Below, in pieces: positions 52,852-61,215 of a stretch of DNA of 64,000 nt. This DNA is from Phaeovulum veldkampii DSM 11550 (lineage in GTDB: Bacteria; Pseudomonadota; Alphaproteobacteria; Rhodobacterales; Rhodobacteraceae), in the NCBI RefSeq assembly GCF_003034995.1, contig NZ_PZKF01000002.1, forward strand, positions 62,001 to 126,000. The letters run 5' to 3'. How positions within the stretch are numbered: position 1 is the stretch's first letter; every line of letters starts with the position of its first letter. The notes under the pieces are model-generated. The model was not told the origin of the DNA. It saw nothing but the letters and a program-made list of their open reading frames with translations, and searched no databases. The position numbers and the translations under genes were made by a program.

Positions 52852-55722
52852 TCAGGTGTCCTTTCGCGTGGCTTTGCCGCGTGCGGTGGGGTCGTAATCC
52901 ATCGGCTCTGCATTTACCGGCTCGCGTGCCGATCGCGCGATCCGCGAGAGGCTGTAAAGCATCAGCATCACCGCGCCGAGCACCGCAAGAAAGACCCCAA
53001 GATCAAATATCATGGCTGTTGCCAGTTCGAACTCCTCGATAGGGGGCAGATGCACATACCCAAAGGCGCTGGTCAGGAACGGTTTGCCCGCAAGCCACGC
53101 GCCCGCGCCGGTCAGGCCCGCAATCACCACGCCCCATCCGATCATCGCATGGTATTCCACGCGCTGACGCAATTGCGCCCAGGCAAAGCCCGACGCCATG
53201 TATTGCATCAACAGCGCGATCGAGATCACCAGCCCGGCAACGAACCCGCCCCCCGGCTGGTTGTGGCCGCGCAGGAAGATGTAGATGCCCACCATCACCG
53301 CAATCGGCATCATCACCCGCGTGGCGACGACCATCATCAGCGGATGCCGGTCGCGCGAGCGGTTGTCTGACAAATCGGTGGTGCGCAGTCGCTGGGCCGC
53401 CGGGCCCTTCAGCAGCGCCTCCATCAGCGCAAAGATCACCAGCCCGGCAATGCCCAGCACGATGATTTCGCCATAGGTGTCATACCCCCTGAAATCGACA
53501 AGGATCACGTTCACAACGTTCGTTCCGCCGCCGCCTTCGTAGGAATTGGCAAGGTGATAGCCCGAAATGGTGCTGACGTCGCGCAGCATGAACGCATAGG
53601 CAAGGCTCGCCACGCTCAGCCCTGCGGCGATCGCGATGCCAGCGTCGCGCAACCGCAGCAGCGTGGAGCTTTCCTTTGGGCTGGTCTTGGGCAGGAAGTG
53701 CAGCGCAAGCAGCAAAAGCATGATCGTGACCGTTTCAACCGAGATCTGGGTCAGCGCAAGGTCGGGCGCCGACAGATAGGCGAACCCGACCGAAATCATC
53801 AGGCCGATGACCCCGATCACGACCAGCGCCAGAAAGCGGTGACGGTGCATCACGACGACAAACAGCGCCGCGGCGATCAGCAACACCCAGCCCACCACCA
53901 CCGGCGGCGCCACCGGCAGCAGGGCGCGGCTGGGCAGGCCCATGCTGCCCCCGGCAAAGGCCACGAGCCCAAGCGCCACCGTGGCGGCAAACAGAATGGC
54001 AAGGTAGCGGCTGATCGCGCCATTGTGGCTGCGTTCTATCAGGTCACGCGACAGCGCGGCCATGCCATCCACCAGCGCGTCGAAGATCGCCTTGGCCTCG
54101 GGCCGGGGCAGGGCGTTCCAGATCCGGTCCAGACGGCTGTGCAGGGCAAGAAGCACAAGCCCGCCACCGACCGCGATGACCGACATCACAAGCGCAGGGT
54201 TCACCCCGTGCCAGATCTTGAGCGAATAATGGGGCAGCGGCTCGCCACCTATCACTGCCGCGCCCGCCACCGCGACAAGCGGTCCGACAATGACCACGGG
54301 CAAGATGCCGATCAGCACCACAAGGGTTGCCAGCAGCGCCGGTGCGGCCCACATGCCAAACGCCGGGTCATGCGGCGTTGAAGGATAATCGCTGCGCACC
54401 GGGCCAAGGAAAACATGGCCGATGAAGCGCAGCGAATAGGCGACCGACAGCAGCGCCCCGATCGTGGCCAGAACCGGCACGGCAAACTGGCTGCCCGCCC
54501 ATTCGGTCTGCTGTGCGGCGTCGAGCATCATCTCTTTGGACAGGAAACCGTTGAACAGCGGAATTCCGGCCATCGACAGCGCCGTGATGGTGCCGATCAC
54601 GAAAGTCACCGGCATCAGGCGCCGCAGCCCGCCAAGGCGTTTGATATCGCGGGTGTGCGCCTCGTGATCCACGATGCCCGCGATCATGAAAAGCGCGGCC
54701 TTGAAGGTCAGGTGGTTGATGATGTGAAACACCGCCACGACTGCGGCAAAGGGCGTGCCCAGCCCCAGCAGCATGGTCAGCAGCCCCAGATGGCTTACCG
54801 TCGAAAACGCAAGCAGCGCCTTCAGGTCATCCTTGAAAAGCGCGATCAGCGCGCCCAGCACCATGGTGACAAGGCCCGTGGTTGCCACGATGTAAAACCA
54901 GGCATCGGTGCCCGCCAGAACGGGCCACATTCGCGCCATCAGGAACACGCCCGCCTTTACCATCGTGGCGGAGTGCAGATAGGCAGAAACCGGCGTTGGC
55001 GCGGCCATCGCATGCGGCAGCCAGAAGTGGAACGGGAATTGCGCCGATTTGGTGAAAGCGCCCAGCAAAATCAGGATCAACGCGGGCAGATACCACTCTG
55101 ACGCGCGGATCGCATCGCCCGCCATCAGGATTTCCGAGATCTGATAGCTGCCCGCGATATCCCCAAGGATCAGCATCCCCGCGATCATCGCAAGCCCGCC
55201 TGCCCCGGTCACGACCAGCGCCATGCGCGCGCCCTGGCGGCCTTCGGGCAGATGGCTCCAAAATCCGATCAGCAGAAACGACGACAGCGAGGTCAGTTCC
55301 CAGAAAATCAGCAAAAGCAGGATGTTGTCTGACAAGACAATGCCCAGCATCGCGCCCTGAAACAACAGCAGATAGGTGTAGAAAACGCCCATCGGGTCAT
55401 CGCCCGAAAGGTAGAACCGCGCATAGAGCGTGATCAGCAGCCCCATGCCCAGAATCATGCCCGCAAACAGTAGCCCCAACCCGTCCAGAAAGAACGAGGC
55501 CGAAAGCCCCAGTTGCGGCAGCCATTCCAGACTGGCATGCACGGTTTCGCCGCGCATCACCGCGGGGGCCAGCAGCAACAGCAGCAGCAGCGCAAGCGCC
55601 GTCGGCAGTGAAGTGAAGGTGGCACAAACCGTGCGTCCGCCGCGGATCATCACGCCCGGCAGCAGCGCGCCGATGAACGGCAACAGCACGATGATTAGCA
55701 GAACGCTGTTTTCATCCGTCAC
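52852..55722 (-). CDS. mnhA: Mrp/Mnh antiporter subunit A fused to subunit B
   Basis: A 956-residue membrane protein. Residues about 1-790 are MrpA (NuoL-like, with FPFHFWLPHAMAAPTPVSAYLHSATMVKAG), and about 800-930 form MrpB (MMMVVATRVMMPIAVMV and NQPGGGFVAGLVISIALLMQY). The A-B fusion is the form found in rhizobial PhaAB. The complex exchanges Na+ or K+ for H+ and protects against salt and alkali. The start is a GTG at 55722. The 262-bp region upstream (55723-55984) shows no gene; it has an AT-rich block near 55755-55785 that may contain the promoter. Confidence 0.95.
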   Translation of the reverse strand: MTDENSVLLIIVLLPFIGALLPGVMIRGGRTVCATFTSLPTALALLLLLLLAPAVMRGETVHASLEWLPQLGLSASFFLDGLGLLFAGMILGMGLLITLYARFYLSGDDPMGVFYTYLLLFQGAMLGIVLSDNILLLLIFWELTSLSSFLLIGFWSHLPEGRQGARMALVVTGAGGLAMIAGMLILGDIAGSYQISEILMAGDAIRASEWYLPALILILLGAFTKSAQFPFHFWLPHAMAAPTPVSAYLHSATMVKAGVFLMARMWPVLAGTDAWFYIVATTGLVTMVLGALIALFKDDLKALLAFSTVSHLGLLTMLLGLGTPFAAVVAVFHIINHLTFKAALFMIAGIVDHEAHTRDIKRLGGLRRLMPVTFVIGTITALSMAGIPLFNGFLSKEMMLDAAQQTEWAGSQFAVPVLATIGALLSVAYSLRFIGHVFLGPVRSDYPSTPHDPAFGMWAAPALLATLVVLIGILPVVIVGPLVAVAGAAVIGGEPLPHYSLKIWHGVNPALVMSVIAVGGGLVLLALHSRLDRIWNALPRPEAKAIFDALVDGMAALSRDLIERSHNGAISRYLAILFAATVALGLVAFAGGSMGLPSRALLPVAPPVVVGWVLLIAAALFVVVMHRHRFLALVVIGVIGLMISVGFAYLSAPDLALTQISVETVTIMLLLLALHFLPKTSPKESSTLLRLRDAGIAIAAGLSVASLAYAFMLRDVSTISGYHLANSYEGGGGTNVVNVILVDFRGYDTYGEIIVLGIAGLVIFALMEALLKGPAAQRLRTTDLSDNRSRDRHPLMMVVATRVMMPIAVMVGIYIFLRGHNQPGGGFVAGLVISIALLMQYMASGFAWAQLRQRVEYHAMIGWGVVIAGLTGAGAWLAGKPFLTSAFGYVHLPPIEEFELATAMIFDLGVFLAVLGAVMLMLYSLSRIARSAREPVNAEPMDYDPTARGKATRKDT

Positions 55723-55984
55723 GGCAAACCTTCTTTCGTGTCTTCCCCGATCGAATAAAGTGTTACTTTCCGTAATAACAACCGTTCCGGCGCCGGAAAC
55801 TGTGGCAATTGTTCTGGGCAGGCCGCTGAAATTGCGCGTTTTGGGAGGAGCCTGCCAAAAAAGCCTGCAAACCTGGCGGGCGCTCGGGCCATCGGCGCAG
55901 GGCGGCGACAGGCCCTGGCCGGGCGCATGGGCGAGGGGGCGCCGCTTGGCACAGCGCGGCCAACCCCGGTCGGACAGTCAACCT

Positions 55985-56602
55985 TCAGACGGCCAGCAGC
56001 TTGCGAAACAGGGTTTCCAGATACGGTTCTGCCTCGGCGAACGGGTCGTGGCCTTCGCCCAGAACGGCGCGCACCTGCACATCGAAATCGGCGTAGTGCT
56101 GCGTCAGCGCCCAGATCGAAAAGACAAGGTGATGCGGATCGACCGGCGCGATCCGGCCTGCCTCGGCCCAGCCGCGGATGACGGCAGCCTTTTCATCGAC
56201 CAGCGCCTTCAGATCGCCCGCCAGCGCGGGCTGCATCCGGGGCGCGCCTTGCAAGATCTCATTGGCGAACAGCCGGCTTTCGCGCGGCAGGTCGCGGCTC
56301 ATCTCCAGTTTGCGCCGGACATAGCCGAGGATTTCCTCCATCGGGTCGCCCGCGGCATCCAGCGCGCGCAAGGGCGCCAGCCAGGTGTCCATCAGGCCGG
56401 TCAGCACCTCCAGATGGATCGCCTCTTTCGAGGCGAAGTAATACAGCAGGTTGGGCTTTGACAGCCCCGCCACCTCGGCGATCTGGTCCAGCGTCGCGCC
56501 GCGGAAGCCCTGGGCAGAAAACACCTCCAGAGCAGCCTCAAGGATCGCCCCGGTGTTGCGGCGCTGGATGCGGGTTTTCGGGCGTGGTGCGGGTTTGGTC
56601 AC
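55985..56602 (-). CDS. RutR-like TetR-family regulator 1
   Basis: A 205-residue repressor-type protein. The TetR N-terminal HTH (ATLDQIAEVAGLSKPNLLYYFASKEAI) and the RutR-type C-terminal domain (LFANEILQGAPRM, IWALTQHYADFD) match E. coli RutR, which binds uracil or thymine. It starts with GTG at 56602 after GAGGAG. It is divergent from the beta-alanine transaminase gene, and a perfect palindrome lies between them. Confidence 0.9.
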   Translation of the reverse strand: MTKPAPRPKTRIQRRNTGAILEAALEVFSAQGFRGATLDQIAEVAGLSKPNLLYYFASKEAIHLEVLTGLMDTWLAPLRALDAAGDPMEEILGYVRRKLEMSRDLPRESRLFANEILQGAPRMQPALAGDLKALVDEKAAVIRGWAEAGRIAPVDPHHLVFSIWALTQHYADFDVQVRAVLGEGHDPFAEAEPYLETLFRKLLAV

Positions 56603-56704
56603 GGGCGATCTCTCCTCATTACCTGCCCTTTAGGACAGGGTTGCGCCCCGTGCAATGCACACAAGGCCCGGCGTCCTTGACTGGCGGGCACGCTCTGCTA
56701 GCGT

Positions 56705-56728
56705 TTGTCTGACCATCCGGTCAGACAA
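56705..56728. promoter_or_regulatory. Perfect palindrome, probable RutR-type operator
   Basis: Two 10-nt arms, TTGTCTGACC and GGTCAGACAA, with a 4-nt centre. It lies 103 bp ahead of regulator 1 and 63 bp ahead of the transaminase gene. The core TGACC/GGTCA matches the E. coli RutR consensus arms, so it probably binds the neighbouring regulator. Confidence 0.72.
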
Positions 56729-56790
56729 TCAGCACAAAGCCCCGGCCGGGCGCACCGGATGCCGGACCGGCGGGCACAGGGAGACCCGTC

Positions 56791-58119
56791 ATGGCGCTTG
56801 ACCGCAAAGCGACGCCGAACGACCTTAACGCCTTCTGGATGCCATTCACCGCGAACCGGCAATTCAAAAAGGCCCCGCGCATGTTCGTGGCCGCGAAAGA
56901 CATGCATTATACAACGGCCGACGGTCGTCAGGTGCTGGACGGCACCGCAGGGCTGTGGTGCTGCAACGCGGGCCATTGCCGCCCCAGGATTACCGAGGCG
57001 ATCCAGCGTCAGGCGGCAGAGCTTGATTACGCCCCCGCCTTCCAGATGGGGCACCCGGCGGCGTTTGAACTGGCCAACCGGATTATCGACATCGCGCCGA
57101 AGGGGATGGAACATGTGTTCTACACCAATTCAGGGTCGGAATCGGTCGAAACCGCGCTGAAGATTGCCATTGCCTACCACCGCGCCCGCGGCGAGGGGGC
57201 GCGCACCCGGCTGATCGGGCGCGAACGCGGCTATCACGGCGTCAACTTTGGTGGCATTTCGGTGGGCGGGATCGTGACCAACCGCAAGGTCTTCGGCACC
57301 ATGCTGGGCGGGGTCGATCATCTGCCGCACACGCATCTGCCGGGCCAGAACGCCTTTACGAAGGGCCAGCCCGAACACGGCGCGCATCTGGCCGACGAGC
57401 TGGAGCGGATCGTTGCCCTGCACGGCGCCGAAACCATCGCCGCCGTGATCGTGGAGCCGATGGCAGGCTCGACCGGTGTTCTGCTGCCGCCCAAGGGCTA
57501 CCTGGAAAAGCTGCGCGCGATCACCAAAAAACACGGCATTCTGTTGATCTTTGATGAGGTCATCACCGGCTTCGGGCGTCTCGGCTCGGCCTTTGCCGCG
57601 CAGCATTACGGCGTGCTGCCCGACATGATGACCACCGCCAAGGGCCTGACCAACGGCGTGATCCCGATGGGCGCGGTCATCACCACCGCCGAGGTGCACG
57701 ATGCCTTCATGGCCGGGCCGGAACACCTGATCGAACTGTTCCACGGCTACACCTATTCCGGCAACCCGATTGCCAGCGCCGCGGGCATCGCCACGCTGGA
57801 AACCTACAAGGAAGAGGGCCTTTTCGAACGCGCCGCCGAAATGGCCCCCTACTGGCAAGAGGCGCTGCACAGCCTGCGCGGCACCCGCCATGTCATCGAC
57901 ATCCGCAACGAGGGCCTGATCGGCGCGGTGGAACTGGAGCCGATCGCGGGCGAGCCGACCAAACGCGCTTTCAGCGCCTTCCTGAAAGCCTATGACAAGG
58001 GCATCCTGATCCGCACCACCGGCGACATCATCGCCATGTCGCCGCCGTTGATCATCGAAAAGCCGCATATCGACCAACTGATCGGCACGCTGAAAGAGGT
58101 GCTCGACGGGTTGGAGTGA
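56791..58119 (+). CDS. Beta-alanine (omega-amino acid):pyruvate transaminase
   Basis: A 442-residue class III PLP aminotransferase. The PLP lysine is K284 in MTTAKGLTNG, with TNSGSESVETALKIA and FDEVITGFGRLG as family motifs. The type uses beta-alanine or other omega-amino acids and pyruvate. In this cluster it would remove beta-alanine, the end product of uracil breakdown. It is divergent from the RutR-like regulator. Family members are also taurine or putrescine transaminases, so substrate is an inference from context. Confidence 0.9.
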   Translation: MALDRKATPNDLNAFWMPFTANRQFKKAPRMFVAAKDMHYTTADGRQVLDGTAGLWCCNAGHCRPRITEAIQRQAAELDYAPAFQMGHPAAFELANRIIDIAPKGMEHVFYTNSGSESVETALKIAIAYHRARGEGARTRLIGRERGYHGVNFGGISVGGIVTNRKVFGTMLGGVDHLPHTHLPGQNAFTKGQPEHGAHLADELERIVALHGAETIAAVIVEPMAGSTGVLLPPKGYLEKLRAITKKHGILLIFDEVITGFGRLGSAFAAQHYGVLPDMMTTAKGLTNGVIPMGAVITTAEVHDAFMAGPEHLIELFHGYTYSGNPIASAAGIATLETYKEEGLFERAAEMAPYWQEALHSLRGTRHVIDIRNEGLIGAVELEPIAGEPTKRAFSAFLKAYDKGILIRTTGDIIAMSPPLIIEKPHIDQLIGTLKEVLDGLE

Positions 58120-58177
58120 GGCGGCAGGCAGGCATGATACTTGCCGTCCTTCGCAGACAGCGCTGTCGGGCGCGGGT

Positions 58178-58215
58178 CGCGGGGCGGGGCGGGCGATGTT
58201 CCGCCCCGCCCCGCG
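58178..58215. terminator. Strong hairpin between convergent genes
   Basis: A perfect 15-bp stem (CGCGGGGCGGGGCGG at 58178-58192 with its complement at 58201-58215) and an 8-nt loop, just after the outer-membrane gene stop. It probably serves both convergent genes. Confidence 0.75.
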
Positions 58216-58218
58216 GCT

Positions 58219-58911
58219 TCAGAACTTATAGATGGTGCCCAGTCGAACTTGCGAGAAGGTGAAGTCAGAGGTCACACTGGCACTCGGGAAATCGGGGCTG
58301 CCAAGGTCGATATACAGAACCTCGCCCTTCAGCGCCCAGCGATCCGACAATTCGTGGCGGAACCCGAGGCCCGCCGTCCACCCGGTTTCGGTGCCATCAA
58401 AGCCGCAGGCGATGTAGCCGCAGGCGCCAGCATCGGCAAAGCCCGAAATGTCGCCCGCAGCAAGGCCCGCAGTCATGTAGGGCATCGTGTTTCCGGTCTT
58501 CCAGCCCAGAACAAGCCGGGCCGTCGCCAACCAGTCCACCGCGGCCTCGCAACCGCCCTCGCCGGTCAGGCATGGGACAGTCCCGCCCTCGATGTGAGCG
58601 GAGTCGATGCCACCTGCGGTCAAGTCCGCTTCGAACCCAATGGACAGCGCTCCGCGTCGGCTGATTTCGCGCCCGATGCCCACGGTCAGGCTCGGCCCGG
58701 AAAGATCGACATCGGTCGCCTGATCCTCAGGCGCATAGCGATACGAGGGGCCATCGAACGTGCCACCGATCATCCCATACCCATACCAGCCAAGGCTCTT
58801 TGCCGCGGCTGCGGGAATCGGGTCAGGTTCGACGACTGGCCCGGTCATACCGCCCGCGAACGCCGGCATTGTCATCAGCGCAAGCGATGCGGAAACAAAA
58901 AGTCGAACCAT
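58219..58911 (-). CDS. Outer-membrane beta-barrel protein
   Basis: A 230-residue protein with a signal peptide ending PAFAGG and an OmpA-like/outer-membrane beta-barrel region. Alternating aromatic strands include SLTVGIGREISRRGALSIGFEADL and the C-terminal VRLGTIYKF, which ends in the phenylalanine typical of barrel assembly. The function is unknown. The start at 58911 gives the signal peptide; the longer frame is not supported. The 213 bp between it and the next gene (58912-59124) show no gene. Confidence 0.8.
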   Translation of the reverse strand: MVRLFVSASLALMTMPAFAGGMTGPVVEPDPIPAAAAKSLGWYGYGMIGGTFDGPSYRYAPEDQATDVDLSGPSLTVGIGREISRRGALSIGFEADLTAGGIDSAHIEGGTVPCLTGEGGCEAAVDWLATARLVLGWKTGNTMPYMTAGLAAGDISGFADAGACGYIACGFDGTETGWTAGLGFRHELSDRWALKGEVLYIDLGSPDFPSASVTSDFTFSQVRLGTIYKF

Positions 58912-59124
58912 GATGCTCACTTTCGAATAAAGAGAACGAGACTGCGTTGCCTTCGGAATACACCGTTTTGTGAGTGGGCCGTCTGATCTTTCAGCAAATA
59001 TGGACAGTTTTTTCCAAGGGTTGCATGCGGGACACAGAGGCAATTCGCAGGTTAATCCGGGCGATGCTGACCCAGGGACGCGCTCATCCATTCTGGGCGA
59101 GTGGAAAGGCACGCTCGACCGGTT

Positions 59125-59754
59125 TTACACCACACCGATCCCCCGCAGCACAATCCCCTTCACGCTGGCCTTTGCGGCCTGCCAATCGGCATCGGACAGC
59201 GGGCCACCGTTCAGCGTCTCGATCTGGTGGCTGAAATCGGCGTAGTGCTGGGTTGTGGCCCAGAGCATATAGAGCAGGTGGTACGGGTCCACCGGGGCCA
59301 TCTTGCCTTCCGCGATCCAGCGGCGGATCACGCGGGCGCGGCCCTCGGTCCAGTCGCGCAGGGTGGTTTCCAGATAATCCTGAATCACCGGCGCGCCGTG
59401 CATCACCTCGGTCGCCCAGACCTTTGAGCCATGGGGATGGCGGCGCGAGATGTCCATCTTGGCGTCGATATAAGCGCCGATCCCCTCCGCCGGGCCGGGG
59501 GCGGCATCGAAGGTCTCGGCGGCCTCCAGCCAGATGTGGAAGATGGTTTTCACCACGGATCGGTAGAGCGATTCCTTGGTTGGGAAATAATAGTGCAGAT
59601 TGGCCTTGGGCAGCCCCGCCAGATCGGCGATCACCTGCATGGTGGCGCCACCAAAGCCTGCCTCGGCAAAGACTTTTTCCGCTGCTGAAAGAATAAGCGC
59701 CTCATTCGCCTGACGGATCGCCTGGCGGCGCGGGGGGCGGTTCGGCTCGTCCAT
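59125..59754 (-). CDS. RutR-like TetR-family regulator 2
   Basis: A 209-residue TetR-family protein. The HTH is ATMQVIADLAGLPKANLHYYFPTKESL, and the C-terminal domain has VWATEVMHGAPV and LWATTQHYADFS, as in RutR. It is a paralogue of regulator 1 and is divergent from the beta-ureidopropionase gene. Two palindromes lie between them. Confidence 0.9.
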   Translation of the reverse strand: MDEPNRPPRRQAIRQANEALILSAAEKVFAEAGFGGATMQVIADLAGLPKANLHYYFPTKESLYRSVVKTIFHIWLEAAETFDAAPGPAEGIGAYIDAKMDISRRHPHGSKVWATEVMHGAPVIQDYLETTLRDWTEGRARVIRRWIAEGKMAPVDPYHLLYMLWATTQHYADFSHQIETLNGGPLSDADWQAAKASVKGIVLRGIGVV

Positions 59755-59777
59755 CCGGCGCTGTCCTCAGATAATCG

Positions 59778-59793
59778 TTGACCGCTTGGTCAG
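59778..59793. promoter_or_regulatory. Operator 1 for the catabolic operon
   Basis: TTGACCGCTTGGTCAG: perfect TGACC/GGTCA arms separated by 4 nt, close to the RutR consensus TTGACCANNTGGTCAA. It lies 24 bp ahead of regulator 2 and may mediate autorepression. Confidence 0.7.
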
Positions 59794-59810
59794 GTTATGG
59801 TGCGTTTCAC

Positions 59811-59826
59811 TTGACCGCATGGTCAA
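59811..59826. promoter_or_regulatory. Operator 2 for the catabolic operon
   Basis: TTGACCGCATGGTCAA: a perfect 6-bp inverted repeat with a 4-nt centre, 52 bp ahead of the hydrolase gene. Its centre is 33 bp from operator 1, close to three helical turns. Confidence 0.72.
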
Positions 59827-59877
59827 GTTGGAATCGTCGCAAGGGGCGCCAAGACTCCGAACGACAGGGAGATCACA

Positions 59878-61128
59878 ATGCCTGCACCTGGAGAAAACCT
59901 CAGGATCAATTCCGCGCGCCTGTGGGACAGCCTGATGGAGATGGCGCAAATCGGCCCCGGCATCGCCGGTGGCTGCAACCGCCAGACGCTGACCGACGCC
60001 GATGCCGAGGGCCGCGCGCTGTTTCAGCGCTGGTGCGATGCGGCCGGGCTGACAATGGGCGTCGATGCCATGGGCACGATGTTTGCCACGCGGGCGGGAA
60101 CCGACCCCGAGGCCCTGCCGGTCTATGTGGGCAGCCATCTGGATACCCAGCCTACCGGCGGCAAGTATGACGGGGTGCTGGGTGTGCTGGGCGCGCTGGA
60201 ATGCATCCGCACGATGAACGATCTGGGGATCCGCACGAAGCACCCGATCGTCGTGACGAACTGGACCAACGAGGAAGGCGCGCGGTTTGCGCCCGCGATG
60301 CTGGCCTCGGGCGTGTTCGCCGGTGTGCATACGCTTGACTATGCCTATGGCCGCACCGACCCCGAGGGCAAGACCTTCGGCGCGGAACTGGCGCGCATCG
60401 GCTGGGTCGGCGACGAGCCGGTGGGCGCGCGCAAGATGCACGCTTATTACGAGTTGCACATCGAACAGGGCCCGATCCTTGAGGCTGAGGGCAAGCAGAT
60501 TGGTGTTGTCACCCATTGCCAGGGGCTGTGGTGGCTGGAATTCACGCTGACCGGGCGCGAGGCGCATACCGGATCGACCCCGATGCATCTGCGGGTGAAT
60601 GCGGGGCTGGCGATGGCGCGCATCATGGAGATGGTGCAGGCGGTGGCGATGGCCGCCCTGCCCGATGCCGTGGGGGGCGTGGGTCAGGTGCGGTTTTCGC
60701 CGAACTCGCGCAACGTGCTGCCGGGAACGGTGGTGTTCACCGTGGACATCCGCAGCCCCGATCAGGCGAAGCTGGACGGCATGCGCGCCGAGATCGAGGC
60801 GAAGGCGGCGGCGCTCTGCGCCGACCTGGGTGTGGGGTATAGCGTCGAGGCGGTGGGCCATTTCGACCCGGTGACATTTGCCCCCGAACTGGTGGCCAAT
60901 GTGCGCCGGGCCGCCGAGCGTCTGGGCTACAGTCACCGCGACATCATCTCGGGCGCCGGGCACGATGCCTGCTGGGCCGCGAAGGTGGCGCCCGCGACCA
61001 TGGTGATGTGCCCTTGTGTGGGCGGCCTCAGCCATAACGAGGCCGAGGAGATCAGCCCCGACTGGGCCGCGGCGGGCACTGATGTGCTGCTGCATGCGGT
61101 GCTGGAAACCGCGCAGATCGTGGCATGA
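59878..61128 (+). CDS. Beta-ureidopropionase-like amidohydrolase (M20 carbamoylase family)
   Basis: A 416-residue metal-dependent hydrolase. The metal sites show in GSHLDTQPTGGKYDG, NEEGARF and GAGHDA, as in N-carbamoyl-amino acid hydrolases, beta-ureidopropionase and allantoate amidohydrolase. Beside dihydropyrimidinase it most likely cleaves N-carbamoyl-beta-alanine to beta-alanine, CO2 and ammonia. GGGAG lies ahead of the start. Confidence 0.9.
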   Translation: MPAPGENLRINSARLWDSLMEMAQIGPGIAGGCNRQTLTDADAEGRALFQRWCDAAGLTMGVDAMGTMFATRAGTDPEALPVYVGSHLDTQPTGGKYDGVLGVLGALECIRTMNDLGIRTKHPIVVTNWTNEEGARFAPAMLASGVFAGVHTLDYAYGRTDPEGKTFGAELARIGWVGDEPVGARKMHAYYELHIEQGPILEAEGKQIGVVTHCQGLWWLEFTLTGREAHTGSTPMHLRVNAGLAMARIMEMVQAVAMAALPDAVGGVGQVRFSPNSRNVLPGTVVFTVDIRSPDQAKLDGMRAEIEAKAAALCADLGVGYSVEAVGHFDPVTFAPELVANVRRAAERLGYSHRDIISGAGHDACWAAKVAPATMVMCPCVGGLSHNEAEEISPDWAAAGTDVLLHAVLETAQIVA

Positions 61129-61133
61129 GGCAA

Positions 61134-61182
61134 GGCCGGGGGCGCTGCCCCCGGACCCCCGGGATATTTGAACCAAGATGAA
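61134..61182 (+). repeat. Dispersed intergenic repeat, copy 2
   Basis: A perfect 8-bp hairpin stem (CCGGGGGC / GCCCCCGG, 61136-61154, 3-nt loop) is followed by ACCCCCGGGATATTT and CCAAGATGAA. The order matches copy 1 at 44719-44772, so the two are one dispersed element, here within a catabolic operon. Confidence 0.75.
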
Positions 61183-61215
61183 AGCAGCACGGCTGCGCCA
61201 GGAGGGATCAGGGGC

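Noticed and set aside
55985-59754. The two TetR genes as antibiotic-efflux repressors
   Set aside because: No efflux pump is adjacent, and the C-terminal HYADF region matches RutR.
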